Origin: Deinococcus soli (ex Cha et al. 2016)
GTDB lineage: Bacteria; Deinococcota; Deinococci; Deinococcales; Deinococcaceae
Assembly (NCBI RefSeq): GCF_001007995.1
Contig: NZ_CP011389.1
Span: forward strand, 992,001-1,056,000
DNA: 64,000 nt
Direction of reading: 5' to 3'
A program made the translations under genes and the position numbers. The notes under the pieces were generated by a model that was given only the letters and a program-made list of their open reading frames with translations, was not told the origin of the DNA and did not search any database. Below are positions 8,647-18,143 of the stretch, piece after piece (positions within the stretch are counted from its first letter, which is position 1; each line of letters starts with the position of its first letter).

Positions 8647-10161
8647 TTACAGCGCGTGGACGATGTCGCGGGTGGCCGGGTACAGCGCGCGGTACAGGCC
8701 GTACAGGCGGTCGTACTCGGCGCGGGTGGCCGCATCCGGCGTGACGGGCGGGCCGGGCTGCACCCAGCGGTCCAGATCGTCTCGGGTCAGCGCCCCGGCG
8801 GCCAGCCCGGCCAGGAACGCGTCGCCGTAGCTGGCGCCGACGGTCACCCGCGGCACCGCCTGCACCTGCCCGGTGATGTCCGAGACGATCTGCAGCCACG
8901 TGCCGCCCTTCGTGCCGCCGCCCACCGCGACGACGCGCCGCACGTCCGCGCCGAGGTCGCGCAGCGCGTCGAGGTTGTGGCGGATGCCGAAGCCCACGCC
9001 CTCCAGCGCCGCGCGGAACAGGTGCGCGCGGGTGTGCGAGAGAGTCAGACCCGCCACCACGCCGCGCGCCCGGGAGTCGTTGACCGGCGTGCGCTCGCCG
9101 CTGAAGTACGGCAGCATGAGCAGGCCGTCCGCGCCGGGCGGCAGGGCCGCCGCCTGCGTAAACAGCTCGTCGTAGGCGGCGGCGGTGTCCTGCTCGCGGG
9201 CGAATTCGTCCACGATCCAGCGGGTGAGGCTGCCGGTGGTGCTCATCCCCGCCGCGAGGTTCACCTGACCCACGAACGCGCCGCCCACCGACCACACGCG
9301 CGGGTCCGGGGTGGGGCGCTCCTGCGTGAGGATGAAGAAGGTGGACGAGCCGTACATGACCATCAGGTCACCGGGCCGCGCGGCGCCCACGCTGAGGCCC
9401 TCGGCCAGGGCGTCCACGGTGCCCACCGCGACGGGCGTGCCGGGCCGCAGGCCGGTTTCAGCGGCGGCCGCTGCCGTGACCTGCCCGGCCCGTTCGTCAC
9501 TCCAGGCGAGGCGGGGCAGCACCTCCAGGCCCCGGTCGCCCAGCACGGACGCCGCGAACCGGGCTGTCCAGGTGCGGGCGCGCGGGTCGTACAGCGGCAT
9601 GACGTGCGCGCCAGTGTGGTGGTCGATGACGTGCTCGCCGGTCAGGCGGAACACGAGGTAACTTCCCGCGCTGGTCAGGGTGCGCGCCTGCGCCCACACG
9701 TCCGGTTCGTGTTCGCGTAGCCAGCGGATCTTCGGGCCGGTCGCCTGACTCGTCAGGGCCATGCCGCTGTGCGCGAGGATCGCCGCCTCGCCCAGTTCGG
9801 CGTTCAGCGCGTTGATCTGCGCCTGCGCGCGGGTGTCCACGCCGTACAGGATGCCGGGCCGCAGCGGCTGTCCCTCCGCGTTCAGGGGCAGCAGCGTGGG
9901 CCCAATGGCGCTGCACGCCACGCCCGCCACGCGCCCGGCAGTGTCAGGTTCACGCAGCAGCGCCCGCAGGATCGTGACCACGTCCGCCCACCACACCGCG
10001 TCCGCGTCCTGCTCCACTTGCCCATGCCGGGGCACCGAGATGCCGTGCGGCACGACGTGCTGAGCCACGATCTCCCCCTCCAGCGTCGTGAGGACCCCCT
10101 TGCTGGAGTACGTGCCGACATCCACCCCGATCAGCAGATCCCGGAGCCGCTCAGCGGACAT
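8647..10161 (-). CDS. FGGY-family carbohydrate kinase, xylulokinase-like
   Basis: 504 residues, normal length for xylulokinase. N-terminal ATPase motif IGVDVGTYSSKGVL (about 11-24), second-domain phosphate motif MYGSSTFFILT, and AVGGGTKGGTW in the C-terminal ATP-binding part. Family members phosphorylate ketoses such as D-xylulose. As the last gene of a polyol operon it most likely phosphorylates xylulose made from arabitol or xylitol by the upstream dehydrogenases; ribulose or another ketose is possible. Its start overlaps the zinc dehydrogenase gene by 11 bases. Confidence 0.88.
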   Translation of the reverse strand: MSAERLRDLLIGVDVGTYSSKGVLTTLEGEIVAQHVVPHGISVPRHGQVEQDADAVWWADVVTILRALLREPDTAGRVAGVACSAIGPTLLPLNAEGQPLRPGILYGVDTRAQAQINALNAELGEAAILAHSGMALTSQATGPKIRWLREHEPDVWAQARTLTSAGSYLVFRLTGEHVIDHHTGAHVMPLYDPRARTWTARFAASVLGDRGLEVLPRLAWSDERAGQVTAAAAAETGLRPGTPVAVGTVDALAEGLSVGAARPGDLMVMYGSSTFFILTQERPTPDPRVWSVGGAFVGQVNLAAGMSTTGSLTRWIVDEFAREQDTAAAYDELFTQAAALPPGADGLLMLPYFSGERTPVNDSRARGVVAGLTLSHTRAHLFRAALEGVGFGIRHNLDALRDLGADVRRVVAVGGGTKGGTWLQIVSDITGQVQAVPRVTVGASYGDAFLAGLAAGALTRDDLDRWVQPGPPVTPDAATRAEYDRLYGLYRALYPATRDIVHAL

Positions 10162-11221
10162 CGATCATGACCTTCATGGACGTGCGCTTCTCGCGGTCGG
10201 CGAACGCGAACGCGTCGGGCGTCTGCGCGAACGGGAAGCGGTGCGTGACGAGCGCGTCCAGGTTCACGCGGCCACTCGCCGCAAGCTCGACGGCAGCCGG
10301 GTAGCAGTTCGCGTAACGGAACACGCCCCTCAGCGTCACCTCACGGCTCGCGGCGCTCACGATGTCCAGGCTCACCTCCGGATCAGGCGGGAGGCCCACC
10401 AGGACCGCCACGCCGCCCGGTTTCGGTGCGGCCAGGGTCAGGCGCGTGGTGGGAAGGCTCCCGGCGGTCTCGAAGGCGACGTCCACCCCCGCGTGCGAGA
10501 GCGGCAGCCCGTCGCGCGCGGCGCACAGCTCGCGCAGGGCGGCCAGCGCGTCCACACGGCGCGCGTTGAGGGTGTGGGTGGCGCCGACCTCACGCGCGAG
10601 ATCGAGCCGGAAATCCTCCAGATCCACCGCGATGATTGTCGTCGCGCCCGCCGCGCGGGCCGCCATGACGGTTGTGCAGCCCACCGGCCCGGCGCCCAGC
10701 ACCGCCACCGCGTGCCCGGGCCGCACGTCGCCCCTGCGGGCGGCCCACAGGCCCACCGCCAGCGGTTCCAGCAGCGCCGCCGCGTCGTCACTGACGCTGT
10801 CCGGCACCGGGTACACGAAGTCGTCGGGCCACAGGACGTACTCGGTCAGCGCGCCGTCCACCGGGGGCGTCGCCATGAACGTCATGTCCGGGCAGAGGTT
10901 GTACGCCCCAGTGCGGCAGTACGCGCAGTGGCGGCACGGCACGCCGGGTTCCAGCGCCACGCGGTCGCCGGGGCTCACGCGCGTCACACCCGCGCCCACG
11001 GCGTCCACCACGCCGCTCACCTCGTGCCCCAGCACCAGCGGGCCGTTCACCACGAAGGGCCCGATTTGGCCGTGCGAGTAGTAGTGCACGTCGCTGCCGC
11101 ACACGCCGATCCGCGTGACCCGCACCCGCACCTTCCTCGCCCCGGGCGCGGGCACCTCGCGGGACGTCCAGTCCAGCTGGCGCGGACCGGTCAGGACGGA
11201 GGTTCTCGAACTCAGGGTCAT
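10151..11221 (-). CDS. Zinc-dependent polyol dehydrogenase (sorbitol/xylitol dehydrogenase-like)
   Basis: 356-residue medium-chain dehydrogenase that oxidises a polyol to a ketose with NAD. Catalytic zinc ligands Cys41 (GVCGSD) and His66-Glu67 (GHE) are present, as is the structural-zinc set Cys96, Cys99, Cys102, Cys110. The Rossmann motif AVLGAGPVGC is intact. GSDVHYY with downstream EPLAVGL is typical of the sorbitol/xylitol branch. Sits between an SDR and the kinase in the polyol operon; substrate order cannot be told from sequence. Confidence 0.9.
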   Translation of the reverse strand: MTLSSRTSVLTGPRQLDWTSREVPAPGARKVRVRVTRIGVCGSDVHYYSHGQIGPFVVNGPLVLGHEVSGVVDAVGAGVTRVSPGDRVALEPGVPCRHCAYCRTGAYNLCPDMTFMATPPVDGALTEYVLWPDDFVYPVPDSVSDDAAALLEPLAVGLWAARRGDVRPGHAVAVLGAGPVGCTTVMAARAAGATTIIAVDLEDFRLDLAREVGATHTLNARRVDALAALRELCAARDGLPLSHAGVDVAFETAGSLPTTRLTLAAPKPGGVAVLVGLPPDPEVSLDIVSAASREVTLRGVFRYANCYPAAVELAASGRVNLDALVTHRFPFAQTPDAFAFADREKRTSMKVMIDVR

Positions 11222-11303
11222 GTCACTCCTTGAAATGGTCGTGGGGTCGAAGGGTCGAGCGACTTCAGGCGTTCCGGATCCTCGACCCTCCCCGCGGGGG
11301 GCT
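11222..11303 (-). other. Intercistronic spacer with inverted repeat
   Basis: An 82-base gap inside the polyol operon. It holds 9-base arms AGGGTCGAG (11251-11259) and CTCGACCCT (11281-11289) around a 21-base loop, and a second copy of GGGTCGA just upstream. There is no U-tract, so an RNA-stability or processing hairpin is more likely than a terminator. Confidence 0.5.
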
Positions 11304-12050
11304 TTACCAGCAGGTGTAGCCGCCGTCGACGACCAGGGCGTGCCCGGTGACGAAACTGGCGGCGTCGGACGCGAGGTACAGCACGGCGGGGGCGATCTCG
11401 GCGGGTTCCGCGAGGCGGCCCATCGGGGTTTCCTTCAGCCACGTCTCGCGCCATTCGGGGGTCTCCAGCCCGCGTTTGGTGAGGGGCGTGGCGGTGTAGC
11501 CGGGCGCGACGCAGTTCACGCGCACGCCGCGCGGCGCCCACTCGCCCGCCAGCGAGCGGGTGAGGTGAATCACGGCGGCCTTGCTGGCGTTGTATGCCGC
11601 CTGCGGCTGCGGGTGGTTGCTGATCAGGCCGCTCATGCTGGCGGTGGACACAATGCTGCCCTGACCGCGTTCCAGCATGCCGCGCCCGAATTCGCGGCAG
11701 CACCAGTACACGCCGTTCAGATTCACGTCGATCACGCTGCGCCAGTCGTCGTCGGGGGTCTCCTCGGCGGGGGTGTTGCGGACAATCCCGGCATTGTTTG
11801 CGAGGATGTCCACGTCCGGGAGCCTGCGGGCAAGGGCGGCGACGGCGGCGGCGTCGGTGACGTTCAGCACCTCGAACTGCCCGTCCAGGGTCGCGGCGGC
11901 GGTCTGGCCCACGTCGGGGTTCAGGTCGGCGATGGTGACGCGCGCCCCGGCCTGCGCGAGGCCCCGGGCGATCTCGAAGCCGATGCCCTGCGCGCCCCCG
12001 GTGATCAGGGCGTGGCGGCCGTCCAGGCGGAAGAGGTCGAGGATGGTCAT
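11304..12050 (-). CDS. SDR-family polyol dehydrogenase
   Basis: 248-residue classical short-chain dehydrogenase. Cofactor motif TGGAQGIG (about 17-24), NNAG, catalytic Ser (STASMSG), YNASK catalytic Tyr/Lys, and a C-terminal VDGGY. An Asp after the second strand (IADLN) indicates NAD rather than NADP preference. Related SDRs act on D-arabitol, sorbitol or threitol, matching the operon. Start ATG overlaps the end of the mannitol dehydrogenase-family gene by 4 bases (ATGA), implying translational coupling. Confidence 0.9.
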   Translation of the reverse strand: MTILDLFRLDGRHALITGGAQGIGFEIARGLAQAGARVTIADLNPDVGQTAAATLDGQFEVLNVTDAAAVAALARRLPDVDILANNAGIVRNTPAEETPDDDWRSVIDVNLNGVYWCCREFGRGMLERGQGSIVSTASMSGLISNHPQPQAAYNASKAAVIHLTRSLAGEWAPRGVRVNCVAPGYTATPLTKRGLETPEWRETWLKETPMGRLAEPAEIAPAVLYLASDAASFVTGHALVVDGGYTCW

Positions 12051-13549
12051 GCGTGTTCTCCTTGCGTGGGGGCAGCGTGCAGGGCGCGCAGCGCGCCGAG
12101 TGGGCCGTGGGTGGTCAGGGCGGCGCGGGCGTCCAGGTAGGCCTGCACGAAGGCGGGCGCGGCGCTCAGGTCGCCGAACACGTCGGGCTGGTGCAGGAAC
12201 GCGCCGGGCGTGACCTGATCGGCCAGGGCGGCACGGGTGAGGTCGTCGGCGCGGACGTCGTCCAGCCGGTCGCCGCGCGTGGCGGCCTGCGCGACGTACG
12301 CGCTCCAGGCGGCGACCACGAGGGCGCAGCGGCGCAGGTCCCCGCCCCGCGCGGCCTGTTCGCGGGCGACGGGCAGCAGGAATTTGGGGATGCGTTCGCT
12401 GCCGTCCACGATCAGGCGGGCCAGGGTGTCCTGAATGGCGGGGTTCGAGAACCGCGCGATGAGGTCGTGGCTGTAGGCCCCCAGGTCGATGCCGGGCACG
12501 GGGCGCAGGGTGAGGCGGGCCTCACACGTCATGTAGTCGAGCAGGAACTGTGCGTAGTCGGGCTGCTGGCAGACCTCGTGCACGAACGTGTGGCCGTCCA
12601 GAAGCGCGGGGTAGCTCATAGCCTGATGCGCGGCGTTCAGGAGGCGCAGTTTCATGAGTTCGTACGGTTCGACATCCGGGACGAGCTGCACGCCCACGTC
12701 CTCCAGTGGGGGGCGGCCGCAGGTGAAGTGGTCCTCGAGCACCCACTGCGTGAACGCCTCGGCGACCACCGGGCAGGCGTCCTGCACGCCGTACTCGCGC
12801 TCCAGGTCGGCGCGCACGGCGTCCGTGGTGACGGGCGTGATGCGGTCGACCATGCTGTTCGGGAAGGCGACCTCGCGGTCGATCCAGTCGGCGAGGTCCG
12901 GGTCCCGGCGGCGGGCGAAGGCGGTCAGGACGCGCCGGGTGACGTGCCCGTTGCCCTGGATGTTGTCGCAGGACATGACCGTGAAGGGACTCAGGCCGCG
13001 CTCGCGGCGGCGGCGCAGGCCCTCGGTCAGGAAGCCCAGGGTGCTGCGGGGCGCGGCGCCGGGCTGGAGGTCGTGCAGGACGTCCCCGCCGGGGTCGAAC
13101 TCGCCGGTGGCGTTGTTCAGGCTGTAGCCGCCCTCGGTGACGGTCAGGGACACGATGCGCGTGGCGGGGTGCGCCAGCCGCTCGCAGACCGCCTCGGGGT
13201 CGTCCGGGGCGTACAGGTAGTCGTGCACGGCGCCGATCACGCGGGCCTCGCTGTGGCCGTCCGGGGCGCGGGTCAGCAGGGTGTACAGGTGGTCCTGGGC
13301 GCACAGCGCGTCGCGGACCCGGGCGTCCCCGGGCAGGACGCCCACGCCGCAGATGGCCCAGTCGTGCGCGGCGCCCAGGTTCAGCAGCCGGTCGAGGTAC
13401 ATGGCCTGATGCGAGCGGTGGAAGGCGCCCACCCCGAAGTGCACGATGCCGGTGCGCAGGCCGCGCGGGTCGTAGGCGGGCACCTGCACGCGCCCGGCCA
13501 GGGCGGGGAGGCTCGCGGCGCGCAGGGGGAAGCTGGCGGCCACGGTCAT
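12047..13549 (-). CDS. Mannitol dehydrogenase family protein (mannitol 2-/D-arabinitol 4-dehydrogenase)
   Basis: 500 residues, the length of long-chain mannitol 2-dehydrogenases. N-terminal Rossmann region opens IVHFGVGAFHRSHQAMYLD. The active-site signature K-x4-N-x2-H is present as KLRLLNAAH (about residue 300), and DNIQGNG is also family-typical. Converts a polyol such as mannitol or D-arabinitol to fructose or xylulose with NAD. A xylulokinase-like kinase in the operon favours arabinitol, but mannitol cannot be excluded. Overlaps the permease gene upstream by 4 bases. Confidence 0.9.
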   Translation of the reverse strand: MTVAASFPLRAASLPALAGRVQVPAYDPRGLRTGIVHFGVGAFHRSHQAMYLDRLLNLGAAHDWAICGVGVLPGDARVRDALCAQDHLYTLLTRAPDGHSEARVIGAVHDYLYAPDDPEAVCERLAHPATRIVSLTVTEGGYSLNNATGEFDPGGDVLHDLQPGAAPRSTLGFLTEGLRRRRERGLSPFTVMSCDNIQGNGHVTRRVLTAFARRRDPDLADWIDREVAFPNSMVDRITPVTTDAVRADLEREYGVQDACPVVAEAFTQWVLEDHFTCGRPPLEDVGVQLVPDVEPYELMKLRLLNAAHQAMSYPALLDGHTFVHEVCQQPDYAQFLLDYMTCEARLTLRPVPGIDLGAYSHDLIARFSNPAIQDTLARLIVDGSERIPKFLLPVAREQAARGGDLRRCALVVAAWSAYVAQAATRGDRLDDVRADDLTRAALADQVTPGAFLHQPDVFGDLSAAPAFVQAYLDARAALTTHGPLGALRALHAAPTQGEHA

Positions 13550-14364
13550 TTCACCGCGCCGAAGCTCAGGCCGCGGACCAGCTGCCGCTGGGCGACCCAG
13601 CCGAAGATCAGGACAGGCAGGACGGTCAGGGTGGCGGCGGCGCTCAGCTGCGCCCAGAACAGGCCCTGGCTGGTCTTGAATTCACCGATGAACACGCTCA
13701 GTGGGGCGGCGTCCGAACTGGTGAGGTTCAGCGCGAAGAACACCTCGTTCCACGCGAAGATCAGGCACAGCAGGGCGGTGGCGGCCATGCCGGGCGTGCT
13801 CAGGGGCAGCGCGATCCCGAAGAATTCCTGCGCGACGGTCGCGCCGTCCACCTTGGCGGCCTCGTAGATCGCGTAGGGGATCTCGGTCATGTAGGAGTGC
13901 ATCATCCACACGACCAGCGGGAGGTTCATGGTGGTGTACATCAGGATCAGTCCGGGCAGCGTGTCGAGCAGGTCGAGGTTGCGGTAGATCAGGAACAGCG
14001 GCACGATCACGCCCACGGCAGGCATGAACTTCGTGGACAGCATCCAGGTCAGGACGTTCTGCGCGCGGCGGGTGGGGTACACGGCCAGCGCGAACGCGGC
14101 CGGGAGCCCCAGGATGAACGCCAGGACCGTGCTGCCCACGGCGGCGACCAGCGAGTTGCGCAGCGCCGGGAAGTACGAGCCCATGGCCTTCTCGAAGTTC
14201 TCCAGGGTGGGCGTGAAGATGAACACGGGCGGGGTGGCGAAGGCCTGCGCCTCGGTCTTGAAGGCGGCCATGAACATCCACACCAGCGGGAACAGGAACG
14301 CGGCGGCGATCAGGTAGGTGACGAGGGTCAGCAGGGTGTTACGCAGTCGGATCTGGGCTTTCAT
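13546..14364 (-). CDS. Sugar/polyol ABC transporter permease (MalG type)
   Basis: 272 residues with six predicted membrane helices, the first being TLVTYLIAAAFLFPLVWMF. The cytoplasmic EAA loop that docks the ATPase is present (EAAKVDGATVAQEFFGIALP). MalG-type proteins pair with a MalF-type partner, here the gene upstream. SD GGAG precedes ATG 14364. No ATP-binding subunit is encoded in the cluster, so a shared MsmK/UgpC-type ATPase elsewhere is presumably used. Confidence 0.93.
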   Translation of the reverse strand: MKAQIRLRNTLLTLVTYLIAAAFLFPLVWMFMAAFKTEAQAFATPPVFIFTPTLENFEKAMGSYFPALRNSLVAAVGSTVLAFILGLPAAFALAVYPTRRAQNVLTWMLSTKFMPAVGVIVPLFLIYRNLDLLDTLPGLILMYTTMNLPLVVWMMHSYMTEIPYAIYEAAKVDGATVAQEFFGIALPLSTPGMAATALLCLIFAWNEVFFALNLTSSDAAPLSVFIGEFKTSQGLFWAQLSAAATLTVLPVLIFGWVAQRQLVRGLSFGAVK

Positions 14365-14375
14365 ACGGACTCCGA

Positions 14376-14401
14376 CTGAACGGTTTGCGCAAACCGTTCA
14401 G
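14376..14401. promoter_or_regulatory. 26-bp perfect palindrome, LacI-type operator candidate
   Basis: Arms CTGAACGGTTTGC and its exact reverse complement with no spacer, in the 138-bp gap between the two permease genes. The core GGTTTGCGCAAACC resembles operators of LacI-family regulators. There is no U-tract, so it is not an intrinsic terminator. It differs from the repeat next to the local lacI gene, so it may answer to another regulator, or act as an RNA hairpin. Confidence 0.5.
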
Positions 14402-14451
14402 TTCGAGCGGATGCGAGAAGGAGCGAAGCGGGTTCCGGGCGTGGAGTGAGC

Positions 14452-14472
14452 AACCCGGTAATGTTCCGGGTT
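14452..14472 (-). other. Small hairpin in the permease spacer
   Basis: AACCCGG (14452-14458) and CCGGGTT (14466-14472) can pair over a 7-base loop. Together with the palindrome at 14376-14401 it makes this spacer rich in secondary structure, possibly setting relative permease levels. Confidence 0.4.
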
Positions 14473-14502
14473 GTGAACGAAACAGACGGAATCCGCCTCA
14501 TG

Positions 14503-15411
<909 letters not shown>

Positions 15412-15445
15412 GATTCACCTCCTGCGGGTGGGGGGTGTACAAGTT

Positions 15446-15481
15446 CAGGGGAGGCGAGGTGGTCGCCTCGGGCCTCCCCTG
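15446..15481 (-). other. Intercistronic hairpin downstream of binding-protein gene
   Basis: 10-base perfect arms CAGGGGAGGC / GCCTCCCCTG with an inner GAGG/CCTC pairing. There is no U-run on the minus strand, so it is probably a 3'-protecting or partial-termination hairpin between binding protein and permease. Confidence 0.55.
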
Positions 15482-15509
15482 GAGTGCGCTGGGACTGTGG
15501 ATTGTGGGT

Positions 15510-15540
15510 GGGCGCGGCGCCCTGGAGGATCACCGCGCCC
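15510..15540 (-). other. Second intercistronic hairpin
   Basis: 8-base perfect arms GGGCGCGG / CCGCGCCC over a 15-base loop, starting just after the binding-protein stop codon. Works with the hairpin at 15446-15481. Confidence 0.5.
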
Positions 15541-15550
15541 CGTGGAGTGG

Positions 15551-16876
15551 TTACTTCTGGTAGCCGCCTTCACGGGCGGTCTTGTTCGCGGCGTCCTGGC
15601 TGAGTTTCAGCGCCTGATCGACGGTGTACTGCCCGCTCAGGGCCCCGGCGAGGTACTGTCCGACCTGCGTGCCGAGCGCCTGGAATTCGGGGATGGCGAC
15701 GTACTGCACGCCGGTGTAGGGCACGGGGTCCTTGGTGGCCTTGTTCACGTCGGCGCTGTTGATGCTGCTCAGGACCAGACCGCTGAACGCCCCGGCGGCT
15801 TTCCTGTAGTTGGCGTTCTGGTAGGTGCTGGTGCGGGTGCCGGGGGGGACGCTGGCCCAGGTGCCCTTGGTCTTGGCGACCAGGGCGATGTAGTCCTTGC
15901 TGGTGGCCCAGGTCAGGAACTTGAAGGCGGCGTCTTCCTGCTTGGTGCTCTTGGGAATGGCGAGGTTCCAGCTCCAGTACCAGTTGTTGCCGCGCGGGGT
16001 GGTGCCGACCGGGGCCTTGGCGAAACCGACCGACTTGGTGATCTTGGAGCTGCTGGGGTCGCTGAGGAACCCGGCGGCGACGGTCGCGTCGACCCACATG
16101 CCGCACTTGCCCTGGCTCATCAGGGTGAGGTTCTCGGTGAAGCCGTTGCCGGTCGCGCCGGGAGGGCCGTACTTCTTGACGAGGTTCACGTAGAAGGTCA
16201 TGGCGCTTTTCCAGGCGGGGGTGTTCAATTGGGCCTGCCAGCCCTGGTCGAACCAGCGGCCGCCGAAGGTGTTGACCATGGTGCTGAACAGGGCCATGTT
16301 CTCGCCCCAGCCGGGCAGGCCGCGCAGGCACACGCCGTACACGCCCTTGGCGGGGTTGTGGACCTTGCTGGCGAAGGTCTGGATCTGGGTCCAGGTGGGC
16401 TGGGCGGGCATGGTCAGCCCGGCGGCCTTGAAGAGGTCCTTGTTGTAGTACGTCATGCTGCTCTCGGCGTAGAAGGGCACGGCGTACAGGCTGCCGCCGA
16501 CGGTCAGGGCGCCGCGCACGCCGGGCAGGACGTCGGCGAGGTTGTAGCTCCTGGCGATGTCCGGGTACTTGCCGAACAGGGGGGTCAGGGGTTCGAGCCA
16601 GCCGTTCTTGGCCCAGATGGGCACCTCGTAGGCGCCGACGGTGGCGAGGTCGAAGCTGCCGGCGCCGCTGGCGACGTCCAGGGTGATCTTCTGGCGCAGT
16701 TCGTTCTCGGGGAGGGTCACCCACTTGACCTGGATGTCGGGGTACTTCTTGTTGAACTCGGGGGTGAGTTTCTGCATGGTGACCATGTCCGGGTTGTTCA
16801 CGGTGGCGATGGTGATGGTCACGGCGCTGGCCTGGCTGAGCAGGGCGGTCAGGGCGAGCAGGGCGAGTCGGTTCAC
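15551..16876 (-). CDS. Polyol/sugar ABC transporter substrate-binding protein
   Basis: 441 residues, family 1 extracellular solute-binding protein. Sec signal peptide (MNRLALLALTALLSQASA) without a lipobox Cys, then VTITIATVNNPDM, the typical first strand, and the SBP signature region SLYAVPFYAESSMTYYNKDLF (shown here only in part by YAVPFYAE). Captures the polyol in the periplasm. Starts at GTG 16876 with SD GGAGG. First gene of the operon; its upstream region carries one of two identical operator repeats. Confidence 0.92.
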   Translation of the reverse strand: MNRLALLALTALLSQASAVTITIATVNNPDMVTMQKLTPEFNKKYPDIQVKWVTLPENELRQKITLDVASGAGSFDLATVGAYEVPIWAKNGWLEPLTPLFGKYPDIARSYNLADVLPGVRGALTVGGSLYAVPFYAESSMTYYNKDLFKAAGLTMPAQPTWTQIQTFASKVHNPAKGVYGVCLRGLPGWGENMALFSTMVNTFGGRWFDQGWQAQLNTPAWKSAMTFYVNLVKKYGPPGATGNGFTENLTLMSQGKCGMWVDATVAAGFLSDPSSSKITKSVGFAKAPVGTTPRGNNWYWSWNLAIPKSTKQEDAAFKFLTWATSKDYIALVAKTKGTWASVPPGTRTSTYQNANYRKAAGAFSGLVLSSINSADVNKATKDPVPYTGVQYVAIPEFQALGTQVGQYLAGALSGQYTVDQALKLSQDAANKTAREGGYQK

Positions 16877-16984
16877 GGGTGGTCCTCCATGGGGCAGGGG
16901 CCCGGTCAGGGGCGTGCGGCGCGGGGGCTGCGGCGGGTGACGGCCGGGCAGCTTCAGGTGACGGGTTCACCTGATCTCGGATTG

Positions 16985-17001
16985 AATGGTCTCGTGACCA
17001 T
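16985..17001. promoter_or_regulatory. Operator candidate 1 for the divergent LacI regulator
   Basis: AATGGTCTCGTGACCAT: arms ATGGTC / GACCAT around TCGT. The first 16 bases recur exactly at 17062-17077. On the minus strand it sits between a weak TTCACT (-35) and TTCAAT (-10) pair, where a bound repressor would block transcription of the transporter operon. Confidence 0.65.
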
Positions 17002-17061
17002 CAGTGAATCACACCGCTTTTCGTTTGTCTACAGGTGCCACTGCCGGGGACATCATGTGAA

Positions 17062-17077
17062 AATGGTCTCGTGACCA
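17062..17077. promoter_or_regulatory. Operator candidate 2 for the LacI regulator
   Basis: AATGGTCTCGTGACCA, identical to 16985-17000, 77 bp apart. It ends 5 bases before the regulator's -35 box, suggesting autoregulation or looping between the two sites. Confidence 0.65.
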
Positions 17078-17082
17078 ACGGC

Positions 17083-17112
17083 TTGAGCGTGCCTCCCGCG
17101 CTGGCCTACAAT
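17083..17112 (+). promoter_or_regulatory. Promoter of the LacI-family regulator gene
   Basis: TTGAGC (17083-17088), 18-base spacer, TACAAT (17107-17112), then 6 bases to GTG 17119. The predicted transcript starts at or next to the start codon (leaderless). Confidence 0.75.
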
Positions 17113-17118
17113 GCAGCT

Positions 17119-18132
17119 GTGTCCACCATCCAGGACGTCGCCCGGCTGGCCGGCGTCTCCCCCACCACCGCCAAACGCGCCCTGAAAGAACCCGACAAGC
17201 TCACGCCGGACACCCTGGCGCGCGTGCAGCAGGCCATCGCGCAACTGCACTACGAACCCGACCAGCGCGCCGGAAGCCTGCGCGGCGGCCAGAGCACCAC
17301 CGTCGGCCTGATCGTCGCCTCAATCCTCGAACCCTTCTTCGCGCAGTTCGCCCGCACCGCCTCACACGTCCTGGCGGACGCCGGATACACCCTGATCATC
17401 AGCGAGAACGAGTACAGCGCCCAGCGCGAACTCCAAGAACTCCGGCGCCTGTACGGCCTGCGCGTGGCGGGCATCCTACTGCGCCCCGGCTACGGCCAGG
17501 ACAGCCAGGAGTACCTCGCGCGGCTGCGTTCACGCGGCGTGGCGGTCACCGAGTACGACTACCGCCCCCCGCACCACGACGAACCCAGCGTGATGCTCGA
17601 CAACCCGGGCGCGGTGCGGCAGGCGGTCACGCACCTGCACGCGCTGGGCCACCGCCGCATCGCCGCGCTGGGCACCTACCACCCGGTCATCCACCCGGAG
17701 GAACGCAGCCGCGCCTTCCCGGAGGTCATGAACGCCCTGGGCCTGACCGTCCCCGCCGAGTACCAGCGCGTCACGCTGCTCACCGAGGACACCGCCTACG
17801 CCCTGACGAACGACCTGCTGGACCTGCCCCAGCCGCCCACGGCCCTGATCGCCCTGACCGGCACGCAGGCGTCCGGGGCGTACCGCGCGCTGCGCGAACG
17901 CGGCGTGCGCCTGCCGCACGACATCAGCCTCGTCGCCTTCGACAACTACCCCTGGACCAGCCTGGTCGATCCGCCCATCACGGTGCTGGAGCAGCCGGTC
18001 GAGGCGATGGCCGAACAGGCCGCCGCGCTGATGCTCGCGCAGCTCGGACATGGCACGGTCACGCAGCGCCACGTGGTGCTGGGCGCCCGGCTGATCGAAC
18101 GGGGCAGCACCGCCCCGCCTGCACGCCCCTGA
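17119..18132 (+). CDS. LacI-family transcriptional regulator of the polyol operon
   Basis: 337 residues, normal length. The N-terminal LacI helix-turn-helix begins STIQDVARLAGVSPTTAKRAL, with 'SPTTAKRAL' as recognition helix; the hinge follows near residue 50 and a periplasmic-binding-like sensor domain fills the rest (VGLIVASILEPFFAQFA, LVAFDNYPWTSLVDPPIT). The recognition helix has Lys-Arg where many LacI proteins have Ser-Arg. GTG 17119 is chosen because a -10 TACAAT lies 6 bases upstream and family similarity begins there. Probably represses the divergent polyol operon until a polyol or ketose binds. Confidence 0.92.
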   Translation: MSTIQDVARLAGVSPTTAKRALKEPDKLTPDTLARVQQAIAQLHYEPDQRAGSLRGGQSTTVGLIVASILEPFFAQFARTASHVLADAGYTLIISENEYSAQRELQELRRLYGLRVAGILLRPGYGQDSQEYLARLRSRGVAVTEYDYRPPHHDEPSVMLDNPGAVRQAVTHLHALGHRRIAALGTYHPVIHPEERSRAFPEVMNALGLTVPAEYQRVTLLTEDTAYALTNDLLDLPQPPTALIALTGTQASGAYRALRERGVRLPHDISLVAFDNYPWTSLVDPPITVLEQPVEAMAEQAAALMLAQLGHGTVTQRHVVLGARLIERGSTAPPARP

Positions 18133-18143
18133 CCGAAAACCGC

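Noticed and set aside
14376..14401. Palindrome as a terminator between permease genes
   Set aside because: No U-tract, and the downstream permease belongs to the same operon.
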